DNA of 64,000 bases from Pseudomonadota bacterium (GTDB lineage Bacteria; Pseudomonadota; Gammaproteobacteria; Burkholderiales; Burkholderiaceae_F): contig JAKCCX010000001.1 of the NCBI GenBank assembly GCA_021838715.1, positions 98,243 to 162,242 of the forward strand, given 5' to 3'. A program made the translations under genes and the position numbers. Numbering within the stretch: the stretch's first letter is position 1; each line of letters starts with the position of its first letter. Shown here piece by piece: positions 1 to 11,398 of this stretch. The notes under the pieces are model-generated. The model was not told where the DNA came from, searched no databases, and was given only the letters and a program-made list of their open reading frames with translations.

Positions 1-1436
<1,436 letters not shown>

Positions 1437-1515
1437 TCAGACGACGCCTTGCGTTGCCGTTTCGACACCCACGCCGGCTCCGACCCGGAACCGTTTGGGA
1501 ACATTGGCAACCCTA

Positions 1516-1550
1516 AACGAAAAACGGCCTGCCGGGTGAACGGCAGGCCG
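1516..1550 (-). terminator. Rho-independent terminator after rpmA
   Basis: Perfect 10-bp stem cggcctgccg/cggcaggccg, 6-nt loop, followed on the minus strand by TTTTT. Confidence 0.85.
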
Positions 1551-1595
1551 CCATCGGAAAAAGAACCCGCCGCGATGGGAACGCGATGTGGGCGA

Positions 1596-1871
1596 CTACG
1601 CGGCGACTTCGGCTGCGACCGGCTGGATATGCACCGACCGCCGGTTGCGCTCGCCGCCGACCGCAAAGCTGACGACACCATCCACCAGCGCGAACAGGGT
1701 GTAATCGCGGCCCGTTCCGACGTTGTCGCCGGCATGGAACTGCGTGCCGCGCTGGCGAACGATGATGCTGCCGGCGCGAACGGTTTCGCCGCCGTATGCC
1801 TTGACCCCAAGGCGCTTCGCTTTGGAGTCGCGGCCGTTGCGGGAAGAACCACCTGCCTTTTTATGTGCCAT
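1596..1871 (-). CDS. rpmA: 50S ribosomal protein L27
   Basis: [52 protein letters not shown]. Confidence 0.96.
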   Translation of the reverse strand: MAHKKAGGSSRNGRDSKAKRLGVKAYGGETVRAGSIIVRQRGTQFHAGDNVGTGRDYTLFALVDGVVSFAVGGERNRRSVHIQPVAAEVAA

Positions 1872-1905
1872 AGCTACCTCGATGACGGATGCCGGAAGAT
1901 CGCGA

Positions 1906-2214
1906 TCAGGCGATCGATTCGATCTGGAGCTCCGTGTAGTTCTGCCGATGTCCCGCGTGCTTCTGGAAATGCTTACGCCGGCGCATCTTGAAAATCCGGA
2001 CCTTGTCGTGGCGACCATGGCCGACCACCGTGGCGACCACCGCCGCACCATCCACGAGCGGCGTACCGATGCGCACCTGGGCGCCATCGCCGACCGCGAG
2101 TACTTCGGAGAGCGTGAGTTGATCCCCGACCTCGCCCGGCAACGTCTCGACCTTGACGCGGTCGCCCGCGTTCACCCGATACTGTTTGCCGCCCGTTCGA
2201 ATCACCGCAAACAT
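1906..2214 (-). CDS. rplU: 50S ribosomal protein L21
   Basis: [32 protein letters not shown]. Confidence 0.96.
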   Translation of the reverse strand: MFAVIRTGGKQYRVNAGDRVKVETLPGEVGDQLTLSEVLAVGDGAQVRIGTPLVDGAAVVATVVGHGRHDKVRIFKMRRRKHFQKHAGHRQNYTELQIESIA

Positions 2215-2422
2215 GGCAACCCCATTCATTTTCAATCGGAAAGTTTTGGATTATCGCAGGACTCCGCGTCCGCCGTCAAGGAGACCTGCGCGGCGCCCGC
2301 GCCACGCAGCGGCAGGCAAGTACTGTTTACTATTTGCTATTCGTATGATGCCCGATTTTCCATGCCGGCCCGTCCGATTCCCTCGGCGGGCCGGTGCTTC
2401 ATCAATATAATTCCGGCCACCC

Positions 2423-3436
2423 ATGCAATCCGCCGTATCCGCCGCCACCGAAGCCGCCTCCTCCGCCCCCAACCCGCTGGCGGAGATCCTCGCGCCGATT
2501 CACGCCGACATGCGCGCCGTCGACGCGACGATCCGCGCGCGCCTCACCTCCGATATCGCGCTGATCGGAACCATCGGCGAACACATCATCGGCGGGGGCG
2601 GGAAACGCCTGCGTCCGGCGATCCTGCTGCTGATCGCCCGCGCCGCCGGCTACCCCGGGCAACATCACGTGCTGCTCGCCGCGGTGATCGAGTTCATTCA
2701 CACCGCGACCCTGCTGCACGACGACGTGGTCGACGAATCGGACCTGCGGCGCGGACGCCCCACCAGCAATGCCGCCTTCGGCAATGCGGCAAGCGTGCTG
2801 GTGGGCGACTTCCTGTACTCGCGCGCCTTCCAGATGATGGTCGAAGCGGGCAACATGCGCGTCATGCAGGTTCTTGCGGATGCGACGAACCGCATCGCCG
2901 AAGGCGAGGTTCTGCAACTGCTCAACATCCACGATCCCAGCGTCGATGAAGCCCGCTACCTGGAGGTGGTGGAGCGCAAGACCGCCACGCTCTTCGAGGC
3001 CGCGGCCCGGATCGGCGCAATCCTGAGCGGCGCCGACCCCGAGTGCGAGGAGGCCTGCGCGCGCTACGGCGCCGGACTCGGCACCGCGTTCCAGATGATC
3101 GACGACGTGCTCGACTATGACGGCACGGCGGAAACCATCGGCAAGCGCCTCGGCGACGACCTGCGGGAAGGGAAGCCGACGCTTCCGGTCATCCATGCCC
3201 TGCGCGTGGCGGACGGCGCCCAGCGCGCGCTCATGGTCGAAGCGATCCGCAACGGCAGCGGCGATTTCCTGGAAATCGCGCGCATCGTGCACGAACACGG
3301 GTCGATCGAGTACGTCCGGCAGCGCGCGCATACCCGCTCCGCCGAGGCGGCGGACGCCATCCGGATGCTGCCGCCGTCAACCCACCGCGACCGTCTGCTA
3401 GAATTAGCGTCTTTCGCGATGCGCCGGGACCGATAG
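2423..3436 (+). CDS. ispB: Octaprenyl/polyprenyl diphosphate synthase
   Basis: HTATLLHDDVVDESDLRRGRPT and FQMIDDVLDYDG Asp-rich motifs of trans-prenyltransferases; divergent from rplU as is common. Confidence 0.93.
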   Translation: MQSAVSAATEAASSAPNPLAEILAPIHADMRAVDATIRARLTSDIALIGTIGEHIIGGGGKRLRPAILLLIARAAGYPGQHHVLLAAVIEFIHTATLLHDDVVDESDLRRGRPTSNAAFGNAASVLVGDFLYSRAFQMMVEAGNMRVMQVLADATNRIAEGEVLQLLNIHDPSVDEARYLEVVERKTATLFEAAARIGAILSGADPECEEACARYGAGLGTAFQMIDDVLDYDGTAETIGKRLGDDLREGKPTLPVIHALRVADGAQRALMVEAIRNGSGDFLEIARIVHEHGSIEYVRQRAHTRSAEAADAIRMLPPSTHRDRLLELASFAMRRDR

Positions 3437-3496
3437 GCAACGGCGCAAGGTGAAGAACGATCGGATCCGGCGCACGCAACGGCCGGATCGTTCGGA

Positions 3497-3573
<77 letters not shown>

Positions 3574-3617
3574 CGGCTTGTTTTTTCGTTTCCGTCCCTC
3601 GTGTCCGTCACGTCGCG

Positions 3618-3962
3618 TCACAACGGACCCTGCGGACCCTGCGCACCGTCACCGGTGATGCCGAACTCCACCGGCAGCCGCACGTAGAACACGGAAACCT
3701 TCTCGTCGCGGATCCGCTGCAACAGCCGGTCCGCCTCCTCGTCCGTCACGGCAAATCCGACCTCGACCGGCAGATCCCCGGCCAGTTCAAGAAACTGCTG
3801 CTCGTGCAGCACGCCGTTGCGGCCGTAGCCGGCGATCGCCTGGAACGCCGACCCGCCGTGGATGCCGAGCTTGCGGGCGTTCTCGAGCAACCATTCGTAC
3901 GCGAGGATGCCGTGCAGGCGCCGCTTTTCCTGCACGTAGAACTTGAGATAACTGCCATGCAT
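3618..3962 (-). CDS. DUF190 (UPF0166) family protein
   Basis: MHGSYLKFYVQEKRRLHGILAYEWLLENARKLGIHGGSAFQAIAGYGRNG, typical of DUF190; adjacent to crcB. Confidence 0.85.
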   Translation of the reverse strand: MHGSYLKFYVQEKRRLHGILAYEWLLENARKLGIHGGSAFQAIAGYGRNGVLHEQQFLELAGDLPVEVGFAVTDEEADRLLQRIRDEKVSVFYVRLPVEFGITGDGAQGPQGPL

Positions 3963-3990
3963 GGGGACAACCTCCTTCCGTCGAAGCGGG

Positions 3991-4383
3991 TCAGGGCGCG
4001 ACCCGCGCAAGCGCCGCGACGATCGCGAAGCCGGCGCCCGTGAGCAGGAGCGAACCGCCCAGGTGCATGCCGATGGCACCCGCCGCCCAGGCAAACTCGC
4101 CGCGGCCGATCAGCGTGACGATTTCGGCAGAAAACGTCGAAAACGTGGTCAGTCCGCCCAGAAACCCCGTCACCGCGAACAGGCGCCACTCCGGCGCCAG
4201 GTTGGGATGACGATGGAAGAACGCCACCGCCAGCCCGACCAGCAGGCCGCCGAGCAGGTTGGCGGCCAGGGTCCCCAGCGGCACGGTCGGAAACACCGGG
4301 TTGAAGCGCAGACCCAGCCACCAGCGCAACCAGGCGCCGAATACGGCCCCGCCACCGACCGCCACAAAACCAAGCAGATTCAT
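3991..4383 (-). CDS. crcB: Fluoride ion exporter CrcB/Fluc
   Basis: [37 protein letters not shown]...[16 protein letters not shown]. Confidence 0.95.
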   Translation of the reverse strand: MNLLGFVAVGGGAVFGAWLRWWLGLRFNPVFPTVPLGTLAANLLGGLLVGLAVAFFHRHPNLAPEWRLFAVTGFLGGLTTFSTFSAEIVTLIGRGEFAWAAGAIGMHLGGSLLLTGAGFAIVAALARVAP

Positions 4384-4533
4384 ACCAACCGTTCCCGTGC
4401 GTCATTCCCGTGCGTCGGCGGAGCGTTTGCGGACCTCCGCCCGCGAACGATCATATCCTGCACCCGGTACATGGTCACGCCATAATGCGGCTGCCGCCCC
4501 CGACTCCGGGGGACAACCGACCACCCGATCCTG

Positions 4534-5841
4534 ATGCCCGAGCATATTCCCTTGTGGGCGCACGTCCTCGCGCTCGCCTCCCTGCTGCTGGTTTCCGCGT
4601 TCTTCTCGATCGCCGAAACGGCGATGATGGCGATCAACCGGATCCGGTTGCAGCACCTCGTGCGCCAGGGCAACGTCCTCGCCCGCCACACCCAGGCACT
4701 GCTCGGCCGCACGGATCGCCTGCTCAGCGTCATCCTGATCGGCAACAATCTCGCCAACACCGCCGCGACCACCCTGGTCACGGCGATCGCGATCTACGAT
4801 TTCGGACTCCGGGAATGGGCCCTGGGGGCGGCGACCGTGGTCATCGCGTTCGTCATTCTGGTGTTCTCGGAGGTCACCCCGAAAATCATCGGCGCGACCT
4901 ATCCGGAGCCAATCGCGCTCGCGACGAGCGTCGTACTGCGTCCGATCCTGCAGGTCGCGGCGCCGGCCGTCTGGTTCGTCAACCTCTTCGTGCAGGCCAT
5001 CCTGCGCCTGCTCCGTATTGCCGGGTCGGCGGCGGGAAACGGCGGCGTCCGGTTGTCCCCGGAAGAACTGCGCACGGTGGTCCTGGAAGGATCGAGCTTC
5101 ATCCCCCACCAGCACCGCAGCATGCTGCTCAACGTCTTCGACCTCGAATCGCTGACGGTGGACGACATCATGACGCCCCGCGCCAGCATCGACGGGCTGG
5201 ATCTCGACCGGCCGGTCGGGGAATTGCTGGAACAGATCAAGACGAGCTACCACGGCGAACTCCCGGCGTACGACGGCGACGTCAGCCGGACGCTGGGAAT
5301 CCTCAGCCTGCGCAAGCTCCTGCCGGTCCTGGCGGCCGGGGCCGCCTCGCTGACCCGGGACCAGCTCCGGGGTCTGCTCGCCGAGCCGTACTGGATCCCG
5401 ACCGGAACCTCGCTGCTCCAGCAGCTCCAGATGTTCCAGGAAAACCGCCAGCACCTCGGCCTGGTCGTCGACGAATACGGCGACCTGCTCGGGCTCGTCA
5501 CGGTCGACGACATCGTCGAGGAGATCATCGGGGAGATCGCGCCGCCGCGGCCGGGCCTGGCCTCCGGGGCGGTCCGCTGGGGTCCGGCAGGCGATGCGGT
5601 GGTCGACGGCAGCATCTCGCTGCGCCTGCTCAACCGGCGGCTGGGCATCTCCCTGCCGCTCGGCGGCCCCAAGACGCTCAACGGACTGTTGCTGGAACGC
5701 CTGGAGCAGATTCCCGACGCCCCCTGCTGCGTCCGGTTTCCGGGATGCGCGGCGGAGATCCTTCAAACCCACGACCAGGCGGTGCGCAGCGTTCGGCTGA
5801 TCCGCGTTCCGGCGATGCCCGGTGCACCGGAAACACGGTAA
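4534..5841 (+). CDS. HlyC/CorC (CNNM/DUF21 + CBS) family transporter
   Basis: ASLLLVSAFFSIAETAMMAINRIRLQHLVRQGN; VFSEVTPKIIGATYPE; CBS-like region; C-terminal CorC_HlyC. Confidence 0.9.
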   Translation: MPEHIPLWAHVLALASLLLVSAFFSIAETAMMAINRIRLQHLVRQGNVLARHTQALLGRTDRLLSVILIGNNLANTAATTLVTAIAIYDFGLREWALGAATVVIAFVILVFSEVTPKIIGATYPEPIALATSVVLRPILQVAAPAVWFVNLFVQAILRLLRIAGSAAGNGGVRLSPEELRTVVLEGSSFIPHQHRSMLLNVFDLESLTVDDIMTPRASIDGLDLDRPVGELLEQIKTSYHGELPAYDGDVSRTLGILSLRKLLPVLAAGAASLTRDQLRGLLAEPYWIPTGTSLLQQLQMFQENRQHLGLVVDEYGDLLGLVTVDDIVEEIIGEIAPPRPGLASGAVRWGPAGDAVVDGSISLRLLNRRLGISLPLGGPKTLNGLLLERLEQIPDAPCCVRFPGCAAEILQTHDQAVRSVRLIRVPAMPGAPETR

Positions 5842-5963
5842 GTTGGCGGCTGCTCGGCAATCCGCATCGAATCCGCTAAATTCCGGGGTTTGCGCGGCCA
5901 TCTCCTCGGTTCGCCGTTGGCGGAACGGGGCTATAACAGCCGCGAGACTCTGTCACCGAACCC

Positions 5964-7706
5964 ATGTCCGCGGCCACTCAGCTCAGCCCCGCAGCCGGCG
6001 CCCTTACGGGTCTGGCGCGTGCGCTCGTGCAGCAAGGAAAGCTGCGCCCGGACCGGGCGGAGGCGCTGGCACGCAAGGCGACCCAGAGCAACACCCAGTT
6101 CATCGATGAACTCGTCGCCGTCCGGGAAGTGACCGGACTCGCGCCGGCGACCATCGCCCGGTTCGCCGCCGACACCTTCGGGCACCCGCTCCTCGACCTC
6201 TCGGCGCTCGACGCCGACCAGTTGCCGAAGGACACGATCGATCGGAAACTCGTCGCGGGCCTGCGCATCCTCGCCTTGCGAAAGCGCGGCAACCGCCTTG
6301 CGGTCGCCGTTTCCGACCCGACGAACACCCAGGCGCTGGACCAGGTCAAGTTTCAGACGCAGCTCGCGCTCGACATCGTCGTCGTCGAGCACGACAAGCT
6401 GCTCCCTCTGATCGAAAAAAGCGCGCAATCCGCCTCGCAGGTGATCGAGAAGCTGATCGACGACGACGTCAGCTTCGATGACCTGCTCGCGGAAAACACG
6501 GCCGAACCGCAGACCGACGATTCCTCGACCGTCGAGGTCGACGACGCGCCCGTCGTCCGCTTCCTGCAAAAGCTGCTGCTCGATGCCATCGCCGAGGGCG
6601 CATCCGACCTGCACTTCGAGCCCTACGAGAAGTTCTATCGCGTCCGCTTCCGGGTCGACGGCATCCTGCGCGAGGTATCGCAGCCGCCGCTCGCGATCCG
6701 CGAGCGCCTGGTGACCCGCATCAAGGTCGTTTCGCGGCTGGACATCTCGGAGAAGCGCGTGCCCCAGGACGGCCGCATGAAGCTCGCCCTCTCGGGACAG
6801 CGCGCGGTGGACTTCCGGGTCAGCACGCTGCCCACGCTCTACGGCGAAAAGATCGTCATGCGGATCCTCGACGCCTCGCAGGCCAAGCTGGGGATCGACG
6901 CGCTGGGCTATGAACCGGACCAGAAGGAGTTGATGCTCCAGGCCATCCGGCGGCCGTACGGCATGGTCCTGGTCACCGGCCCGACCGGCAGCGGGAAGAC
7001 CGTCTCGCTCTACACCTGCCTGAACATCCTCAATCAGCCGGGGGTCAACATCTCGACGGCAGAGGATCCGGCGGAAATCCAGCTTGCGGGCATCAATCAG
7101 GTCAACGTCAACGAAAAGGCGGGGCTCACCTTCGCCAATGCGATGCGCGCATTCCTGCGTCAGGACCCCGACGTCATCATGGTCGGCGAGATTCGCGATC
7201 TGGAGACGGCGGACATCGCCATCAAGGCCGCCCAGACCGGCCACATGGTGATGTCGACGCTGCACACCAATGACGCCCCCGCGACCCTGGTGCGACTTGC
7301 CAACATGGGCGTCCCGGCGTTCAACATCGCGTCCTCGATCATCCTCATCACGGCGCAGCGCCTGGCCCGGCGCCTGTGCAGCTGCAAGCAGCCCGCGCCG
7401 GTCGACAAGGATGCGCTGCTCGCCGCCGGCTTTTCGGAAGCGGATCTCGACGGATCCTGGACGCTGTATCACGCGGTCGGCTGCGACCGCTGCAAGGGAA
7501 GCGGGTACAAGGGCCGGACCGGCATCTACCAGGTCATGCCGATCTCGGAGGCCACCCAGCACCTCATCCTGCACGGCGCCAACTCGATGGACATCGCCCG
7601 CCAGGCACAGCAGGAAGGCGTGCGCGACCTGCGGCAGTCGGGGCTGCTCAAGGTGAAGCAAGGAATCACCACCATCGACGAAGTGCTGGGATGCACGAAC
7701 GAATGA
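5964..7706 (+). CDS. pilB: Type IV pilus assembly ATPase PilB
   Basis: GPTGSGKTVSLYT Walker A; QDPDVIMVGEIRDLETADIAIKAAQTGH; C..C/C..C zinc motif; followed by pilC/pilD. Confidence 0.95.
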   Translation: MSAATQLSPAAGALTGLARALVQQGKLRPDRAEALARKATQSNTQFIDELVAVREVTGLAPATIARFAADTFGHPLLDLSALDADQLPKDTIDRKLVAGLRILALRKRGNRLAVAVSDPTNTQALDQVKFQTQLALDIVVVEHDKLLPLIEKSAQSASQVIEKLIDDDVSFDDLLAENTAEPQTDDSSTVEVDDAPVVRFLQKLLLDAIAEGASDLHFEPYEKFYRVRFRVDGILREVSQPPLAIRERLVTRIKVVSRLDISEKRVPQDGRMKLALSGQRAVDFRVSTLPTLYGEKIVMRILDASQAKLGIDALGYEPDQKELMLQAIRRPYGMVLVTGPTGSGKTVSLYTCLNILNQPGVNISTAEDPAEIQLAGINQVNVNEKAGLTFANAMRAFLRQDPDVIMVGEIRDLETADIAIKAAQTGHMVMSTLHTNDAPATLVRLANMGVPAFNIASSIILITAQRLARRLCSCKQPAPVDKDALLAAGFSEADLDGSWTLYHAVGCDRCKGSGYKGRTGIYQVMPISEATQHLILHGANSMDIARQAQQEGVRDLRQSGLLKVKQGITTIDEVLGCTNE

Positions 7707-7719
7707 ACGAGGGAGTGTC

Positions 7720-8946
7720 ATGGCAACCGGTGTGATGGCCCGGCGGGATGCGGTTCGCGAGGCGATATTCCTGTGGGAAGGGCGGGACAAGAGCGGGCGC
7801 ATCGTCAAGGGAGAGATGCGCGCCGGCGGCGAATCCGTCGTGGCCGCATCGCTGCGGCGCCGCGGGATCCTGGCCACCAAGATCAAAAAGCAGTCGCTGC
7901 CGCGGGGGCGCCGGATTTCCGACAAGGACATCACCCTCTTCACGCGCCAGCTCGCCACGATGATGCGCGCGGGGGTTCCGCTGATGCAGTGCTTCGACAT
8001 CGTCGCCCGGGGGCATTCCAACCCGGCGGTGGGGCGCCTGCTGTCGGACATCCGGGCCGACGTCGAAACCGGAACCAGCCTGAACCAGGCGTTCCGGAAA
8101 TACCCGATGTATTTCGACGCCCTCTACAGCAACCTCGTCGCCGCGGGCGAGCAGGCGGGGATTCTGGACACCTTGCTCGACCGTCTCGCCACGTACCAGG
8201 AAAAGACCCTGGCGATCAAGGGCAAGGTCAAGAAAGCGATGTTCTATCCGGTGACGATCGTCCTGGTCGCCATCCTGGTGGTCTCGATCATCATGATCTG
8301 GGTCGTGCCGTCCTTCAAGCAGGTGTTCACGAGCTTCGGCGCCGACCTGCCCGCGCCGACCCTCATGGTCATCGCGATGTCGAATTTCTTCGTGAAGTAC
8401 TGGTACCTCCTGCTGTTCGGGAGTCTCGGCTTCGGATATTTCCTCCGTCAGGCCTGGAAGCGGTCGACCGCGGTCCAGGCCGCGGTCGACCGCATGCTGC
8501 TGCGGCCTCCGGTCATCGGTCCGCTGCTGAAGAAGTCGTCGATCGCGCGCTGGACCCGCACGCTGGCGACGACCTTTGCGGCGGGTGTTCCGCTGGTCGA
8601 AGCGCTGGACTCGGTCGGACCGGCCGCCGGCAACGCCGTCTTCAAGGAGGCGACGCGGCAGATCCAGACGGAAGTGAGCACCGGCACCAGCCTTGCGCAG
8701 GCGATGCAGAACTCGGGGGTTTTCCCGCCGATGGCGGTACAGATGACCGCCATCGGCGAAGAGGCCGGGGCGCTGGACTCGATGCTCAGCAAGGTGGCGG
8801 AGTATTTCGAGCGGGAAGTGGACGAGACGGTGGATGCGCTGGCGAGTCTGCTCGAGCCGATGATCATGGTCATCCTGGGCGTCATCATCGGCAGCATCGT
8901 CGTCGCGATCTACCTGCCGATCTTCAAGCTCGGCCAGGTCGTCTAA
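7720..8946 (+). CDS. pilC: Type IV pilus inner membrane platform protein PilC
   Basis: Two T2SSF domains (ITLFTRQLATMMRAGVPLMQCFDIV; RWTRTLATTFAAGVPLVEALDSVG). Confidence 0.95.
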   Translation: MATGVMARRDAVREAIFLWEGRDKSGRIVKGEMRAGGESVVAASLRRRGILATKIKKQSLPRGRRISDKDITLFTRQLATMMRAGVPLMQCFDIVARGHSNPAVGRLLSDIRADVETGTSLNQAFRKYPMYFDALYSNLVAAGEQAGILDTLLDRLATYQEKTLAIKGKVKKAMFYPVTIVLVAILVVSIIMIWVVPSFKQVFTSFGADLPAPTLMVIAMSNFFVKYWYLLLFGSLGFGYFLRQAWKRSTAVQAAVDRMLLRPPVIGPLLKKSSIARWTRTLATTFAAGVPLVEALDSVGPAAGNAVFKEATRQIQTEVSTGTSLAQAMQNSGVFPPMAVQMTAIGEEAGALDSMLSKVAEYFEREVDETVDALASLLEPMIMVILGVIIGSIVVAIYLPIFKLGQVV

Positions 8947-8963
8947 CCCGTAACCCACGCACG

Positions 8964-8993
8964 AAGTGCGGTGCCGCGCCCGGCACCGCACTT
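8964..8993. repeat. 13-bp perfect inverted repeat in the pilC-pilD gap
   Basis: aagtgcggtgccg-cgcc-cggcaccgcactt; no T-tract on either side. Confidence 0.85.
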
Positions 8994-9011
8994 CCGCCCG
9001 ACCTCCTGCGC

Positions 9012-9857
9012 ATGCCGTTCCCCGTCGACACCCTCTTCGCCCTCGCCGCCACGGTCACCGGACTCATCGTCGGTTCGTTCCTGAACGTGGTGATCCACCG
9101 CCTGCCGCGGATGCTCGAAGCGCAGTGGGCTGCCCAGGCCGCCGAATTCACCGGCAATCCGATCGAGGAAAAGCCGGCGTTCAACCTCTGGGTCCCGGCA
9201 TCCCGTTGTCCGGCCTGCGGCACGCCCATCCGCATCCGGCACAACATTCCGCTGATTTCCTACCTGTTCCTGCGCGGGCGCTGTGCACACTGCGCCCAGC
9301 CGATCTCCGCCCGCTACCCGCTCGTCGAAGCGCTTACCGGTCTGCTGTCGTGGTGGGTCGCGGCCCATTTCGGCTGGGGCTGGCAGGGTGCGTCCGCCCT
9401 GGTGCTGGTCTGGACCCTGATCGCCGCGGCGGTCATCGACGCCGAAACGACGCTGCTGCCGGATACGCTCACGCTGCCGCTGCTCTGGGCCGGCCTGCTG
9501 CTCAACCTGCATGGCGTGTTCGCGCCGCTGCCCGAGGCGGTGATCGGCGCGAGCGTCGGCTATCTGAGCCTCTGGTCCATCTATTGGGCGTTCAAGCTGG
9601 TCACCGGGCGTGAGGGCATGGGCTATGGCGACTTCAAGCTGCTTGCGGCGCTGGGCGCCTGGATGGGGTGGAAGATGCTGCTGCCCATCATGCTCATGTC
9701 GTCGCTGACCGGCGCCGTCGCGGGAATCGGGTTGATCCTCCTCGCGCGGCGCGGACGACACATTCCCATCCCGTTCGGCCCCTATCTCGCCGTCGCCGGA
9801 TTCTTCGCCCTCCTCTACGGCCCGACGATCGCCGGCCGGTTCGGGCTGCCGCTGTGA
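9012..9857 (+). CDS. pilD: Prepilin leader peptidase/N-methyltransferase
   Basis: GSFLNVVIHRLP; CPACGTPI...CAHCAQPI zinc motif; GMGYGDFKLLAALGAW. Confidence 0.95.
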   Translation: MPFPVDTLFALAATVTGLIVGSFLNVVIHRLPRMLEAQWAAQAAEFTGNPIEEKPAFNLWVPASRCPACGTPIRIRHNIPLISYLFLRGRCAHCAQPISARYPLVEALTGLLSWWVAAHFGWGWQGASALVLVWTLIAAAVIDAETTLLPDTLTLPLLWAGLLLNLHGVFAPLPEAVIGASVGYLSLWSIYWAFKLVTGREGMGYGDFKLLAALGAWMGWKMLLPIMLMSSLTGAVAGIGLILLARRGRHIPIPFGPYLAVAGFFALLYGPTIAGRFGLPL

Positions 9858-10519
9858 GCACGGTGCCGCGCCCCCAATCCGCCGCGGCGTTGCGTGTTGC
9901 GATCACCGGGGGCATCGGCAGCGGCAAGACCACGGCGGCGGCCGAGTTCGCGCGCCGGGGCGCCGGCGTGGTCGACGCCGATGCGATTTCCCGCGAGCTC
10001 ACCGCGGCCGGCGGAGCGGCCCTGCCGGACATCGTCGGGGCGTTCGGCCCGGACGCGATCGGCCCGGATGGTGCGATGGACCGCGCCCGCATGCGCGCGC
10101 GCGTCTTTGCGGATGCCGGCGAACGGCGGCGGCTCGAAGCCATCCTGCATCCGTGGATTGCGCGGATCGCCGCCGCACGCGCGCACGAGTTCGCGTCCCG
10201 CGGCACCTCCGTACTTCTCTTCGACATCCCGCTGCTCGTGGAATCGGGTCTGCTGCGCACCGCCCTCCCACCACACCGGATCCTGGTCATCGATTGCCCC
10301 GTCCACCGGCAGATCGAACGGACCATTGCGCGCGGCGCCCTCCGCCGCAGCGAGGTCGAAGCCATCATCGACGCGCAGGCACCGAGGACACGGCGTCTCG
10401 CCGTCGCCGACGACATTCTCGTCAACGACGGCGCCGCCGCCGATCTGTGCGCGCGGGTTGGGCGCCTGTGGGACGCCTATGCCGCGTCCGCGCCCGGCGT
10501 CCGGGACGACACCGCCTGA
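9854..10519 (+). CDS. coaE: Dephospho-CoA kinase
   Basis: RVAITGGIGSGKTTAAAEFARRGAGVVDADAISREL; FDIPLLVESG; GTG start overlaps pilD stop (GTGA). Confidence 0.94.
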   Translation: MSTVPRPQSAAALRVAITGGIGSGKTTAAAEFARRGAGVVDADAISRELTAAGGAALPDIVGAFGPDAIGPDGAMDRARMRARVFADAGERRRLEAILHPWIARIAAARAHEFASRGTSVLLFDIPLLVESGLLRTALPPHRILVIDCPVHRQIERTIARGALRRSEVEAIIDAQAPRTRRLAVADDILVNDGAAADLCARVGRLWDAYAASAPGVRDDTA

Positions 10520-10542
10520 CGCTGTGCTATCTTGCGTGTCGA

Positions 10543-11325
10543 ATGGACGCGCCGCCCTCCCCGCAAGACCTTGTTCTCTACGAGTACCCCTTCAACGAAC
10601 GGGTGCGGACCTTGTTGCGGCTGGAGGATCTGTTCGAAAAGCTCCAGTACTTCCAGACCCAGACCCATCCCTACTGCCACCACTCGGCACTGCTCACCCT
10701 GTTCGAGATCGCCGAGGTCACCTCCCGTTCCGACATCAAGAGCGAATTGCTGCAGGAACTGGAGCGGGATCGGCAATCGCTGGCCGCCCTGCGAGACAAC
10801 CCCAAGGTCGCGCAGGACGCTCTGCGGTCGGTGCTGGTGGCGCTGGAAACCACCCAGACGAACCTCAACGGGTTCAGCGGCAAGGCCGGCCAGCACCTGC
10901 GCGACAACGAGTGGCTGATGAGCGTGCGCAGCCGCTCGATCATCCCCGGCGGCACCTGCGAGTTCGACCTGCCCTCCTATCACGCCTGGCTTTCGCGCGA
11001 CGCGTCGAAGCGCACGGAAGACCTGCGCGGCTGGATCCAGCCCCTGGCGCCGTTCCGCGCCGGGGTCACGATCATCCTCCGCCTGCTGCGCGAAAGCGCG
11101 CGCCATACCCGCCTGACCGCCCAGGCGGGCTGCTACCAGCAGATGCTGCAGGGGCGGAGTTACGCGCTGATGCAGGTGCGCGTGGCGGGCGACCGCGACG
11201 CGATCCCGGAGGTCAGCGCGAACAAATATGCGCTCTGGGTCCGGTTCACCCGGGCCGACGGCGACTTCAAGCCGCGCGCGCTGGAGCAGGACGTCGAATT
11301 CGACATGGCGCTCTGCGCGTCATAG
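10543..11325 (+). CDS. zapD: Cell division protein ZapD
   Basis: LVLYEYPFNERVRTLLRLEDLFEKLQYF; downstream of coaE. Confidence 0.93.
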   Translation: MDAPPSPQDLVLYEYPFNERVRTLLRLEDLFEKLQYFQTQTHPYCHHSALLTLFEIAEVTSRSDIKSELLQELERDRQSLAALRDNPKVAQDALRSVLVALETTQTNLNGFSGKAGQHLRDNEWLMSVRSRSIIPGGTCEFDLPSYHAWLSRDASKRTEDLRGWIQPLAPFRAGVTIILRLLRESARHTRLTAQAGCYQQMLQGRSYALMQVRVAGDRDAIPEVSANKYALWVRFTRADGDFKPRALEQDVEFDMALCAS

Positions 11326-11398
11326 CGCCCGATCGGACGAATTTCGGCGCGGCCGCCGGAGCTTATCCGGCGATTCCCGTCGCGGCGGCGGGGGAAAA

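Noticed and set aside
4384-4533. Fluoride (crcB) riboswitch upstream of crcB
   Set aside because: Read the minus-strand leader and could not find the conserved GGNGATGG-type core or pseudoknot.
4402-5901. 499-aa minus-strand ORF
   Set aside because: Antisense to the CorC-family gene; Asp/Arg/Gln-rich shadow frame.
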